Source: Atherix ibis
Lineage: Eukaryota > Arthropoda > Insecta > Diptera > Athericidae
DNA length: 64,000 nucleotides
Assembly: GCA_958298945.1 (NCBI GenBank)
Contig: OY282610.1
Span: 45,515,667 to 45,579,666 of the forward strand
Direction of reading: 5' to 3'
The position numbers and the translations under genes were made by a program. This document shows, in pieces, positions 42,721 through 53,512 of the stretch (within the stretch, counting starts at the first letter, position 1; every line of letters begins with the position of its first letter). The notes below the pieces were generated by a model. That model did not search any database and was not told where the DNA came from. It saw only the letters and a program-made list of their open reading frames with translations.

Positions 42721-44020
42721 ATTTTTTTGGAAAAAAGGCGAGCAGTAAAAATAAATTTCATTAATTAAGTTTGCTTTTATATAATTTTTGATTCTTCAGA
42801 AAAAAGGTTTCTACAAAAACTTTGATTCTTAAATATAATTACGCACTCTTCAAATCTGTTTGACCTATAATTGGATGCAATACAACTTGTTCACACGTAA
42901 TTATAAATTATTCAAGAAAATAACTGAATTATTATTAAAATTGAATTTTATAAAAATTGTTTAAGGAAAATATTTTTTTTATGTCAATTTCAATTGTTTT
43001 GCTTACAAAATCACTCAATATTAGTTGTCCAAAAACGAGTACATTTTAATATATTTTCAAGGAAGTTTATTTTGATTGCGATTGTTTTTTTTTCTCTCTC
43101 TTTTTTTTGGGTGAAAATATAATAAAGTTAATTCTAGGAAAAGTTTTAACAAAAGAAAACGATTTTTGTTAGGAGCCACTTTAATTTGAGATGATGAAGG
43201 TGAATTTCAACAAATAAATGACTTCACGATAATGTCATTCATTAAGACAGTTTATGTAGAGGGTGTTATTTGAAGTGACTTTGCAACAAGTAAAAAGTCT
43301 CAAAAAATGTTTCGATAAATTTTCAAAATAATATATTAGGGTGAATCTGCCCATTGGGCTGGAAAAAAGTTGGTGAATGTCAAATATTGATTGATTGATG
43401 TATCGTTACCAATGGGCGGTTTGCTGATCTTCTAAATAGTACTCAAGGCCATTATTGTATAACTAAAAAAAGCTTGTATGTTTCAAACAAAAAAACAAGC
43501 AAATTTCAAATGGCAAGAATTGATTTTTTTTCTGGTTCCGTAGTTTTTCTCTTACGTTTTTCTTTTTATACCTAATAAAAAGGACGATTGTTAGGTAATA
43601 ATAAAATTTTTATAAAACACTTTTACGTGTACATTATATTTGGGGATGATTTCATTCATTCCAATACAAAGGAGACTACACAAATAGAAAGAGCTTTTTA
43701 CCTTTTTTCTGTTTAAGTATTTTAGTTTCAATTCATCTTGTATATAGCATATCGATTATATAGAACAATAGATGTTTTTCTTTTTGTTTCTAAGCATATC
43801 CTTCTCAGTTAAAAATAAAGAAAAAATTTAGAGGAGCGATACAATTCTAGAATAGAAAAATAAATGCCTTGGAAAATACTGCCTAAGAAAGGACAATCGT
43901 TCAGTGATCTGTCTGATAAATCAAATGTTTCCGTCCAAATATTATTTAAATAAATCGAACATTTATAATAAAGAGAAATATTTTTGAATTATTGCTACGA
44001 AACCACTGTTATTTTGGTGG
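42721..44020. other. AT-rich stretch, no gene seen
   Basis: No coding signal. A short inverted pair, gcccattgg / ccaatgggc, lies near 43352 and 43410, too short to assign. Confidence 0.55.
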
Positions 44021-45159
44021 TACAAAGCAGTATGATAAGTTAGTGATAAATAAGATAAAAATTCATTTATTAAAGAAAAAATTGATTTATTTCTCAACTT
44101 AGCTTAATACACTACATGTAAAAATTGTTAAACTTTGCAAAAAAGGTATCAGTTGTGGGTGTAACTGCAGAATTGGATTGCAAATTTCGTTCGACCAAAC
44201 CATTTCCTTATGTTTATAAAGGAGAAATAGTTGCTTGAACTTAAATCTTGAAATACGGTGGGTGGGGAATAGTCAGGATGAAACTAAACTTTTTTCTTTG
44301 CCAAATGCAGCCGTTTTGTCTTGATTTCATTATTCAAATAGTCTAAAAATGCTGTATAATACTGTCTCGTTAGTATCTTTTCTTTTTCAAAATAGTCGAT
44401 GAAGATTATGAAGCAGTTTTTGCGTCTTTTGATCAAATTTTCTCTAAAATGGTCATTGTATTAACTGAACTTGGTTTTTTTTTGGTTTCTGATATGTTAT
44501 GGTGAATCCATATTTCATCAATAGTTATGAATCGATATAAAACTTTATTTTGATCATGCACAAAAATATCCAAACACTCCATTGAAGTCGTTACATGGAC
44601 ACGTTTAGGTCTAAACAAACGTGGCATCCATCTCAGCGATAGGTTTCACTTACACAAAATTGTATGTAAGCTGTTGCGTATGTATTTTTTTTTGAGATTT
44701 ATATCATACCAGATATTCCATGCACTTTCACTTGAGAGTCTTTTAAAATAATATCATTGATTTTGTTAATCATTTTTGCGGTGGTGACCTAAATTGAACA
44801 TCCTATGCGCTCAACAAAATTCAGTTAACTACTTCTAAATTATTCCATGATGATAACGATTCTCCATAATAAATTTTTAGCTTAATTTTCATTTTATATA
44901 TATTGTGTTTCTACCAAAAAATTTTGTTTTTTTAACATTCAAAATTCACTTTTTTCCAAATTAATAAGAAAACAAAAATCTTGTCACCTTTTAATATATT
45001 AAAACTAGGCTTTCAAAACTATATTAAAATACAGATAGTATATAAAATTTTGCAAAGTATTCTTTAAAGACCACAAAATGACAAAAAAAATATAATAGTA
45101 CTTATATCAGATACAGTTCATATATTTATCACTGACTTATCATATTGTTTTCATTAAAT
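44021..45159 (-). mobile_element. irritans-type mariner, degenerate
   Basis: Ends tatgataagttagtgataaat at ~44031 and, inverted, atttatcactgacttatcata at ~45126-45146, the same family as 15374-17804. 1.14 kb. The outermost bases are eroded, so the limits are approximate. Confidence 0.82.
44170..44860 (-). pseudogene. irritans-type mariner transposase, broken
   Basis: Minus strand in order: VTTAKMINKINDIILKDSQVK (N-terminal region), WMPRLF, then VTTSMECLDIFVHDQNKV and FITIDEIWIHHNISETKK (first catalytic Asp). Next comes IFIDYFEKEKILTRQYYTAFL, and LHLAKKKV followed by a deletion that removes the HQDN block with the second Asp. The remnant SSSNYFSF and IRKWFGRTKFA represents the third-Asp region. 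Not functional. Confidence 0.88.
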
Positions 45160-46439
45160 AATCCATATTTTCTATGAATAACTTAGTTTAAAGAAAATGA
45201 TTTCGTATAAAGTACTATATTAGAATAGAATTTAAAAATAGTTTTTTCTATTTATTTCTTTTTTAATATTGTATAAAAATGAAGAAATAAAACGCAAGAA
45301 GCCAAACTATTGCAGTTATTTCAGCAATGACTATTCTCTGTATAAAAAATTCTTCAAAAATCAATAGCACAAAGTAATATTGTTATATTATTGTTGTCGT
45401 TGCATGATATTCTTTTGGACTATCATTTTTTGTGTTCTTGTTGAATTTATCCAGTAAACTTGTGGAGGAGTTATACAGAAATCAAGAAATAAGAAAAGCA
45501 TTCTTTGAATTCCTTTTGATGAATGCTCCATGTCAAGTAGACCGACAAAGGTCATGGTTGTATGGTCATTTTCATTTTGTCACAACAGTGTAGACAACTA
45601 AGCTTAAAATAATGACATTGAATGGGTATACCATCATTCCCTACCATATTGGTAGTTGTTCGAAGTCTCTCCCATATCATCATATTTATACATGGTCCTA
45701 CGTATATATTATCTGGTAATGGTAATATTATCAAAATGAACAGTCATGCCAATTGGGTTTTTTCAATTCACAAAGTTATTCCAGGCATGTGACATAACAT
45801 ATCAGTTCTTGATTTTCTTTCATTTCGGATATAATAAAAATATGGCAACCGTAGAAATGATTTGTGAAATGAACAGATAAAAAAAGGAACATATATAAGA
45901 AAACTATAAATATAACAAACAATATCAGTAAAAAAAAAAGTAGAGAAAATCATCGGAAAAATATATATTTGTATGAATATTTGACTATTTATACGTGTAT
46001 ATTTTTCAATTTCCCTTGGCAATCTTTCTATGTCAAATAAGAAAAAGTATACATCTTATTAGCCTTAATTATCTATTAAATATGAATAGACTAGTTGGAC
46101 AAAAATAATATATACTCGTACTGATAACTGTTTAAACGATTGAATTTTCATATTTAATATTGAACATCCAAGAACGTTTTGTCGAATAAGTATCTATAAT
46201 TTAATATTTAAAAAGGCCGCGTATAAAATATGATAAAAATGTTAAGCAATTTAGTTATTGCTTACGAACATGTGCTTAATTGTCACGTACGGTTTTGGCG
46301 TAATCTATCAAATTGTTTTTGGACAAATTTTGGGGTTTGTTAGGTGATGTCAAATGTACTTTGTAATTTTTCCTGAAATTTTGTATTATCAATGAAATTT
46401 TTTATAGGAAATCGTTGTTAAAATTAAACAAAACATAAG
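45160..46439. other. AT-rich stretch, no gene seen
   Basis: Open frames at 45552-45734 and 45768-46022 (minus) have no recognised motif. The second is hydrophobic and rich in F/I/Y, typical of AT-rich noncoding DNA. Confidence 0.55.
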
Positions 46440-46738
46440 TATTCAAAAATGGCCGAAAAGTCATTGAAGTCTTTACTTTGTCCAGTGGATCTATAATGTC
46501 TTCGACTGCCTAAAATACTTACAACGTAATGGAAATGACGATGCAAAATTGTAATTATAGCTTAAGAGGGATGATTCAGAATCGAAAAGTATCTCACAAA
46601 GTTATTTGTACTATTTAAATTGACGTCCTTGACCTGAAATGCATTGCAGCTGGCTTGTTTCATAAGTGTGATATGTAAAACAGTCAGCAATCTTCGGAAT
46701 GATGCATCCATAATATGCCAAGACCAACAAAACCACTT
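46440..46738 (+). pseudogene. possible old mariner N-terminal part, split by LINE
   Basis: The sequence just left of the LINE reads PRPTKPLKS, resembling the PRPKK block that precedes the second catalytic region of CDFFLFPK-group mariners. The sequence right of the LINE (48821 on) continues with FDYNALV and later mariner motifs. The more N-terminal part is too decayed to confirm. Confidence 0.45.
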
Positions 46739-46748
46739 AAAAGTTGCT

Positions 46749-48668
46749 CCAAGAACTAGATGACACGGTACACAAGTTTACATGTTTACTACAAAACGCT
46801 ACAGACTTTTCGCAAAAAAGTAAAAACTCGAAACCTACACAAAACCTGAAAATTCAACCATTAACAATTAGGCGTCTTATTGCAGAAAAACGAAAAGCAA
46901 GATCTCATTGGCAACACACAAGAATGCCCAGCGACAAAACCAAACTGAACAAACTGCAAAAAGAACTACATGACGAAATCACTAAATACAATACAGAACA
47001 TTTTAGAAACTATACTTCAACCCTAACGAAAAACAGAACTTTGTGGACTGCTACAAGACAAATACTATCTTATAGAAAAACAAAGCACCCTTTACGAAAA
47101 ACTTACGGAACCTGGGCCAAAACAGACAAACATAAAGCAGACGCTTTTGCTGAACACCTTGCACAAACATTTACTCCACATAAGGACATATTAGACAGTA
47201 CTCATTGCACTACAATCGAGATGGAACTATCCATTCCTTTACCCATGAGTCTTCCCGCTAAGGCAATCATCCCTTCCGAAGTTGCCAATATAATCAAGCT
47301 CCTTCCCAAAAATAAAGCTCCTGGCTATGATCTGATTACCTCCAATATACTCCAACAACTCCCTAAAAGAGCAATAGTTTTCCTTGCCACAATATATAAC
47401 TCCATTCTTAGAACAACACATTTCCCAATCATATAGAAATTTGCAATCATTAAAATGATCCCTAAACCCAATAAACCAATAAACCGGCCCACTTCCTACA
47501 GGCCAATAAGTCTCCTTCCACTTCTCTCAAAAATCTTTGAAAAAATCCTCCTTCGCCGCTTATATCCTCTACTCGAATCTTCAAATTTAATTCCTAATCA
47601 CCAATTTGGTTTCCGCGCCGAACACTCCACTACCCAGCAGGGTCATCGTGTTGTCGATTTCATTGCATCCTCTTTAGAAAGAAAAGAGTACTGTCCCGGT
47701 GTATTTCTTGATATAAGTCAAGCTTTTGATAGAGTTTGGCACCCGGGTCTACTCTGGAAACTCAAGAGGTTTCTTCCTTCCACCTATTTCCTAATCCTAA
47801 GATCATTCCTTTCCAACCGACACTTCCAAGTAAATGAATCCAACGAACTGTCCAATATCTCTCCGATATTGGCTGGGGTTCCTCAGGGTAGCATACTTGG
47901 ACCCATCCTCTACAACATTTACACATCCGATATCCCAACCTGCCCTAATACCTTCTTTGCTACATACGCCTTGCATCTAGCGAAAATCCCCAACATGCTT
48001 CCGAAACTCTCCAAATCCAAATCCAAACTCTCCAGAACTGGTTTACTAAGTGGAGAATAAAAGTCAATGAACGTAAATCTATCCAGGTAACTTTTACTCT
48101 CCGTCGTGAGACATGCCCTCCCATATACCTTAATGGCAGTGCCATACCTCAACACACCGAAGCTCGGTATCTAGGACTGTACTTAGACAAACGCTTGACA
48201 TGGAACCTACATACAAGACTTAAAAGACAAGAACTTAAAAAACGATTCCTAAAACTACTTCGACTTTTAGACAAACGTTCCAAACTTACTATAGACAGCA
48301 AAGTTCTGTTATACAATACCTTACTGAAACCCATATGGACATACGGACTAGAACTCTGGGGATCTACTAAGCCTTCTAATTCCCGTCGAATCCAATCTCC
48401 GTACAATTGTCGATGTCAAAATTGACTGCAATCAAAAATACTCCGTACAATTGTCGATGCCCCCTTTTATGTTCGCAATACTGTTATTCATCGTGATCTT
48501 AAAGTCCCATTTGTTTTTGATGTGACTGTATCTCGTTATAAAAAGTTCCGTTCCCGTGTCCTCAATCATAATAATCCTCTTGTTCAAGAACTATCCTCCA
48601 CTTCCTTTCCTATTAATACCCAACGAAGACTTAAGCGTCACTGGTCGCGTGATTTACTTAAATACTGA
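46749..48668 (+). pseudogene. jockey LINE ORF2: reverse transcriptase, YADD lost
   Basis: One frame runs 46749-48060 with a single stop (TAG at 47434-47436, in place of the Trp of SLWKF): GYDLITSNIL, MIPKPNKP, SYRPISLLPLLSKI, HQFGFRAEHSTTQQGH, GVFLDISQAFDRVWHPGL, AGVPQGSILGPILYNIY. Then FATYA runs into LHLAKIPNML: a small deletion has removed the catalytic Asp pair of YADD. Another frame to 48425 holds RYLGLYLDKRLTWN and KPIWTYGLELWGSTKP. A partial duplication (ctccgtacaattgtcgatg at ~48399 and ~48441) shifts it again before APFYVRNT(V)IHRDLK, ending RDLLKY at 48665. Confidence 0.93.
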
Positions 48669-48810
48669 GGCCTAACAGAAACACACGCTAGCAGGAGGAA
48701 CTTCATTGGATGGTTACTCCCCACAACCTATCAAGTTAATTTATACTATTGCAAAAATTTTCTTATTACTATGTTGTAGTTGTAAATATCTAAATAAATA
48801 AAAAAATAAA
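46749..48810 (+). mobile_element. jockey-clade LINE, second family, 5'-truncated, with TSD
   Basis: The exact 10-bp duplication aaaagttgct flanks it (46739-46748 and 48811-48820). A-rich 3' end (aataaataaaaaaataaa). The 5' end falls in the linker before the RT. The protein is clearly related to, but distinct from, the 33773-36405 family. The insertion site lies in an older mariner relic. Confidence 0.95.
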
Positions 48811-48820
48811 AAAAGTTGCT

Positions 48821-49115
48821 GAAAATTTTCTTTGATTATAATGCTTTAGTTGAATCTTAAGCATGATAATCAATAAGCTGAGCGTTAGAATGTGTTTGCC
48901 ATAAAAGTCCGGTTTTGTACACAAATTTGTGGCAAAATTATCAGTGATTGTCATCGAACAAGCTCTGTATTTACCACAAATGGTTCCATGCGACTTTTTT
49001 CTGGTCCCTAAGTTGAAATTTTAAATTTGTGTCCACTGAAGCCATAAAAGTGATGCCAATAAATTCACATAAAATGTATCAACGGATTTTTTGAAAGGAA
49101 GCCTGTTTTTTAAAG
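48821..49115 (+). pseudogene. mariner transposase C-terminal relic (right of LINE)
   Basis: Starts FDYNALV (family form FD..GVVHHEF), and near 48985-49080 reads VPCDFFLVPKLKF, then STEAIK, the third-Asp motif (SPDLAPCDFFLFPKLK) and downstream region of the CDFFLFPK mariner group. Decayed. Probably the other half of the copy into which the LINE inserted. Confidence 0.72.
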
Positions 49116-49790
49116 GTGATAAAAAAAGTCTAGATAATTAACTAAATTTTGGTATTTTATTTAATAATCAATATTATAAAAATGCGCAAATAGATTCTAA
49201 TAATGCCTAACTAAATAATATACGTTACATTAAGTCAAATCAGTTTAGAGACAAAAAGATTTAAAGTTTGGCTTTTAAAATAATTATTAATGCATTTAAT
49301 ACATTTTCCAGAAGAGCACCTTAACAAAATTCTATTTTTATTTCGTATTTCAAATATGGCATCCCTTGTCATAAGATTTATGGTAATCAGTTATCAAGAG
49401 AGAGTTCTTTTAGTAGTAAATATATTGTATGCATGATCGATTATGATTTTTAAGGGTTGTTTTTTTTAAAGAATTTTATAATCAAGTAGGCTACTCCAAC
49501 AATACTATGAACGAAATAATTCTATTGTATTATTGAGAATATTAAAAAAATCTAAATTGGATATCTATTTTTTGATTCATTATTTTTTTTAGAAAAATAT
49601 TGAATGAAAAAATAGCTATCCAATCTATTTATTTTTCAATAGCGGATAATGTCACAATTCCACCGATTAATTTGAATTAATTAGTTGAATATCAAAGGAC
49701 TTAAGACTTGACTAAAAAAAACAAAAGTTTTCTTTGGCCAAAAAAAAATTATTATTTTTAAAAACACTTAAAAAAAAATACTGTGTTGAC
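49116..49790. other. AT-rich stretch, no gene seen
   Basis: No feature recognised. Confidence 0.6.
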
Positions 49791-49799
49791 ACCACTCTC

Positions 49800-49985
49800 C
49801 ACTCCCCTCTGCTGTTAAGAAGTGAACCTTCGACTGCCTGATCTGTGCCATATTTCACTAATTATGCTGTTCCATTATCGATAAATGATATTTTTTAAAT
49901 ATTCCTTCGATGTCATCAGGTATTCCTAGATCTTGCGCTTTAAAATATACCATAGATATTCGATATTAGATCTGAGGAAAAATTA
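49800..49985 (-). pseudogene. Tc1-like transposase C-terminal fragment
   Basis: Minus strand: RSNIEYLWYILKRKI, EYLMTSKEYLKNI, WNSIISEIWHR, which fits the Tc1 pattern PDLNPIE.LW..LKR.I....P.....L......EW..I..E (the third acidic residue is the E after NI). Two in-frame stops. Only this end is recognisable; the 200 bases upstream are unassigned. Confidence 0.8.
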
Positions 49986-50224
49986 TTTATTTGAAGATAT
50001 CAACCACACTTATTTAAATCCACGTCATGGTTTGGGCGACCTTGTGACGACAGGTATTTTCTTACCGGACCTTCACCCTACTTAAGTAAATGCCCTTGGA
50101 AATTATTGCAAGCAACGGATTTTTTAGGTACTTCCATGTAATTGGCCGAATTTGACATTTCACGGACATCATTAATAGCTATTCACCCATTCTTCATCGT
50201 TCATACATTGCACCAGGCGTTCGA

Positions 50225-50410
50225 ACCATTTAAGAAACCATCAATGGTACGACAACCGTGAGTCCGCTCTAGGCCAGCTAAATCAAAGAAATCCGGAAGT
50301 TCCGGCTTCGCACAGCGGTATTCCAGTTCGACACTCCCAGCATGTTTTTGGCGTTCTGAAAAACGCCGCCGCTCCATCGAAGGTAAGGCGACATCTTCAG
50401 GGACCGGAAT
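50225..50410 (-). pseudogene. LINE ORF2 C-terminal tail (third LINE type), copy 2
   Basis: Minus strand reads SPYLRWSGGVFQNAKNMLGVSNWNTAV, matching GRP..RW.D.V..DAK.LGV.NW, and shares atgctgggagtgtcgaac with the plus-strand relic ending at 42720. Short dead scrap. Confidence 0.75.
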
Positions 50411-50449
50411 GGAACAACGTTTATAAATTATTGAATTTTACTATCAAAA

Positions 50450-51400
50450 TTTGTGCTCTGTGGAGAATATGTTTCGCGCGCTTCAACTATTTTATGGTTG
50501 CCATAATCGATCTACTGAGCAAGCAATTCAAACCATAGTGACAAAATTTCACACCAGTTTTACGCTATTGGATATCAAACCACCAACCCATGTGCGTAGA
50601 GTGCATACTCAAGAAAAATTACTGCCGTAGCGTCCAGTGTTGATGAAGACCGCGATTTGTCCATCCGTTGTCGTTCACAGCAATTGGGATTGGGTTACTC
50701 GACTATGTGGAAGATTTTACTTAAGGATCTTGGTCTAAAAGCGTATAAAATAGAGCTCATGCAAGAACTGAAGCTGAACGACGCGCCAAGTGTTGAACTT
50801 TTGGTGAGGAAAATCCGTTATTTTAACAAAAAATTTCGTTCAGTGACGACGCTAATTTCTGCTGGAATAGGTATGTGAATTAGAAAAATTGTCACAGATG
50901 GTCTGATGAACAACCACAGGCAAAACAAGAACTGCCATTACACCCAGAAAAATGCATTGTTTGGTGATGGGACGCAACGTTACCGTTAATCTCTTGATTA
51001 TTTTGAATTTTTTTTTGCTCAAATGCAAGAACTGCATCTGATTGACATGTGGTTTCAATAGTATGATATTACATGCCACACAGCACTTGAAGCAATAGAC
51101 AAATTGAGAGATGAATTCGGTGAGCAATTTATTTCACGCTTCGGACCGGTGAGTTGGCCACCAAGATCCTACGATTTGACGTCTCTAGACTATTTTTCAT
51201 GAAGCTATGTGACGTCACTCGTCTATGCCAATAAAACAGCATTATTTTCAGCCTTCTAAGATAACATTACACGTGTTTTTGTATTATTAGTGAGATACCA
51301 GTCGAGATGCTTGAAAAAGTGATTCAAATTTAGACCTCTCACATGGATCACTTAAAATGTATTGTAGCCAACATTACCATAATATAATTTTTAAAAAGTA
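50450..51400 (+). pseudogene. IS630/Tc1-like transposase relic
   Basis: In order: ASVDEDRDLSIRCRSQQLGLGYSTMWKIL with KDLGLKAYKIELMQELK (50640-50790, a well-preserved helix-turn-helix region), a decayed middle with DEQPQAKQELPLHPEK, then ELHLIDMWFQ, YDITCHTALEAIDKLRDEFG (second acidic region, normally QQDGATCHTA), FISRFGPVSWPPRSYDLTSLDYF (third block), and SYVTSLVYANKTAL. Stops and frameshifts occur throughout and the first acidic block is lost. It is the best-preserved order of motifs for this group in the window. Confidence 0.88.
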
Positions 51401-52505
51401 AATGGCAATCATTGTTTTATCGATTTAAATGAAATATTTATACACTCTTATAATTATTTTATAATTTTTTAGAAATTTGAAAATCAAACATTTAAATTTG
51501 GTTTAAAATTGGCATTTAGAAGATTTTTTTACTGAAATTGTACATAAACTCACTCATGGGTGGATAGCAAAATGTAGAGTTAACTAAACATTACAAAAAA
51601 ATATATATAATTAAATTAAATTAATATAAAAATATAATTTTTTTAAAATTCAATACTAAAAAAAGTAAAACTTGACTTTCAGTTAAATTCATAGACGATA
51701 TTATAGCGTATCTTGTAAAACCAATTCTATTAACTACGCCATTCAGTAACAAATATTATCATCTGGTGCAGTTATTGTACGTAAAGTTGTTTCTCTATTA
51801 TGACAATACTATAAATATAGCACGTTTGTGTATTTTCTTGTATTTTTATAAAATATTCTATAATCAATTGCACAGAATATAGAATATCCGTACACAAGGA
51901 TATAATATTCGACAGTAAGGAAAATCATAAGACATAAATTTGATCACGTGCGTTGCGTCTGTTGCAAAAGCATCAAATACAAAATATATTTTCAAACCAG
52001 CTGTTGAATGTGTGCCATATATTGTAATTTGTTATATTCTTTTTCTGTCTATTTTATGTTCTTACAAAAAACTATACATAAAAAAATAAACAAAAAAATA
52101 CGTCAGTTATTACAGAAAATAAAATATTGGCTCGTAAAATCAAAAATTCTCCTAAATAAAATGTTTAACTTATAGAGACCACATAAGATAACTCAGTATA
52201 ACATTCTAAAATAAACATTTTTATCAGAAACAAAATATAACATATTCCGAAGATAAGACAAATATTTTTCTACATAATAGTAAAAGAATAATAATATATC
52301 CTCGAACCAATAAGAAGTATGTCCACACAATTGACAACAAGTTTGAGTATATTTAATGTCATGTACTAGTACTAGTTACTTGTAGATATCGACTATTAAA
52401 ATAAATGTACATATTTTTAAAAATACGCGCAGCTATCTGCAAGTAAATAATGGACATTATAGTAAATTGTCAACTATTGGGACAGTTTTTTGTCATTTCA
52501 AGGAA
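51401..52505. other. AT-rich stretch, no gene seen
   Basis: No feature recognised. Confidence 0.6.
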
Positions 52506-52507
52506 TA

Positions 52508-53510
52508 CGAGGTCTGTTCAAAAAGTATCGCGAATTTTGAATTTCCGCGGGTTACGTATATTCGATTTTCGATTTATTTATGGCGTTATGTTGGTACTAA
52601 TATGTCTCTTTTATGCCGACAAGTTCGGCCATTTTGAATGTAGAATTAATTTTTGAAAGCTGCTTTGCTTGCAAGTGTTTTGACTCGTCTTCGTCGAAGC
52701 ACCGTTAGAGAAGTTCCTAAGGACTCAAACATATCGATTGGCTCGTGCCATTCGATTTTTACCAATGATTTATGTTAGGTGTGAGACGGGTCGCCACGAA
52801 ATTCGTATCAAAATTGCTCAATTTCGACCAAAAACAGCATCGCATTAACATTGCTAAGGAGCTTTTGGCCTCTCCGCGACGACCCAAATTTGCTCCAGAG
52901 GATCATAACTGGTGACGAATCATGGGTTTATGGTTATGACATAGAAACTAAAGCTCATTCATGCCAATGGAAGCTTCCGCACGAGCCAAGACCGAAAAAA
53001 GCGCGCCAACTTCGGCCGAATATGAAGGTTTCGCTTACAGTTTCCTTCGATTGGAGTGGTGTGGTGCATCATGAGTTCTTGCCACAGGGTAGAACGGTCA
53101 ATAAGGAATATTACCTATAAGTAACCCGTAAGTTGCGCGAAGCAATCCGCCAGAAACGCCCGGATTTGTGGAAGAACAAAAATTGGCTTTTGCACCATGA
53201 TCACGCATCGCTGGTTGTGCGCGAATTTTTGGCCAAAAACAACAGACTAATAATGCCGCAGCCACCGTCTTACCTGGATCTGGCCCCCTGTGACTTTTTC
53301 TTATTGCCGAAACAGATTTTTTGATCCATTTTTTGGAATTGGCAAAAATCGAAGACGAGCCAAAACACGTGCAAGCAAAGCAGCTGTCAAAAATTAACTG
53401 AAAATTCAAAATGGCCGAACTTTTTTTTTGAATTTACAGTTAATTCCGAAAATCGAATATACGTAAGCCGCGGAAATTAAAAATTCGCGATACTTTTTGA
53501 ACAGACCTCG
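52508..53510 (+). mobile_element. mariner element with long TIRs, copy 2
   Basis: Same family as 1592-2741: cgaggtctgttcaaaaag at both ends, TA at 52506-52507 and 53511-53512. The right arm keeps the ~220-bp inverted repeat (53288-53510). An internal deletion has shortened the left arm to about 52508-52697 and removed the ATG and the N-terminal domain. Confidence 0.93.
52700..53324 (+). pseudogene. mariner transposase, broken (long-TIR family, copy 2)
   Basis: ITGDESWVYGYDIETKAH (first Asp), PRPKKARQLRPNMKVSL, VVHHEFLPQGRTVNKEYYL, a TAA at 53118-53120, then LREAIRQKRPDLWKNKNWLLHHDHASL (second Asp, with the NAPA after it lost) and LDLAPCDFFLLPKQIF (third Asp) before the stop at 53322-53324. 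It stops at the same place (PKQIF) as copy 1, so the C-terminal truncation is a family trait, not an accident of one copy. A frameshift near 52870 separates the N-terminal remainder. Confidence 0.9.
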
Positions 53511-53512
53511 TA

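Noticed and set aside
43352..43418. gcccattgg / ccaatgggc inverted pair as a small MITE
   Set aside because: Nine-base arms are too short to separate from chance.
45552..46022. Two minus-strand open frames that might be a small membrane protein or zinc-knuckle scrap
   Set aside because: No recognisable motif and no support from context.
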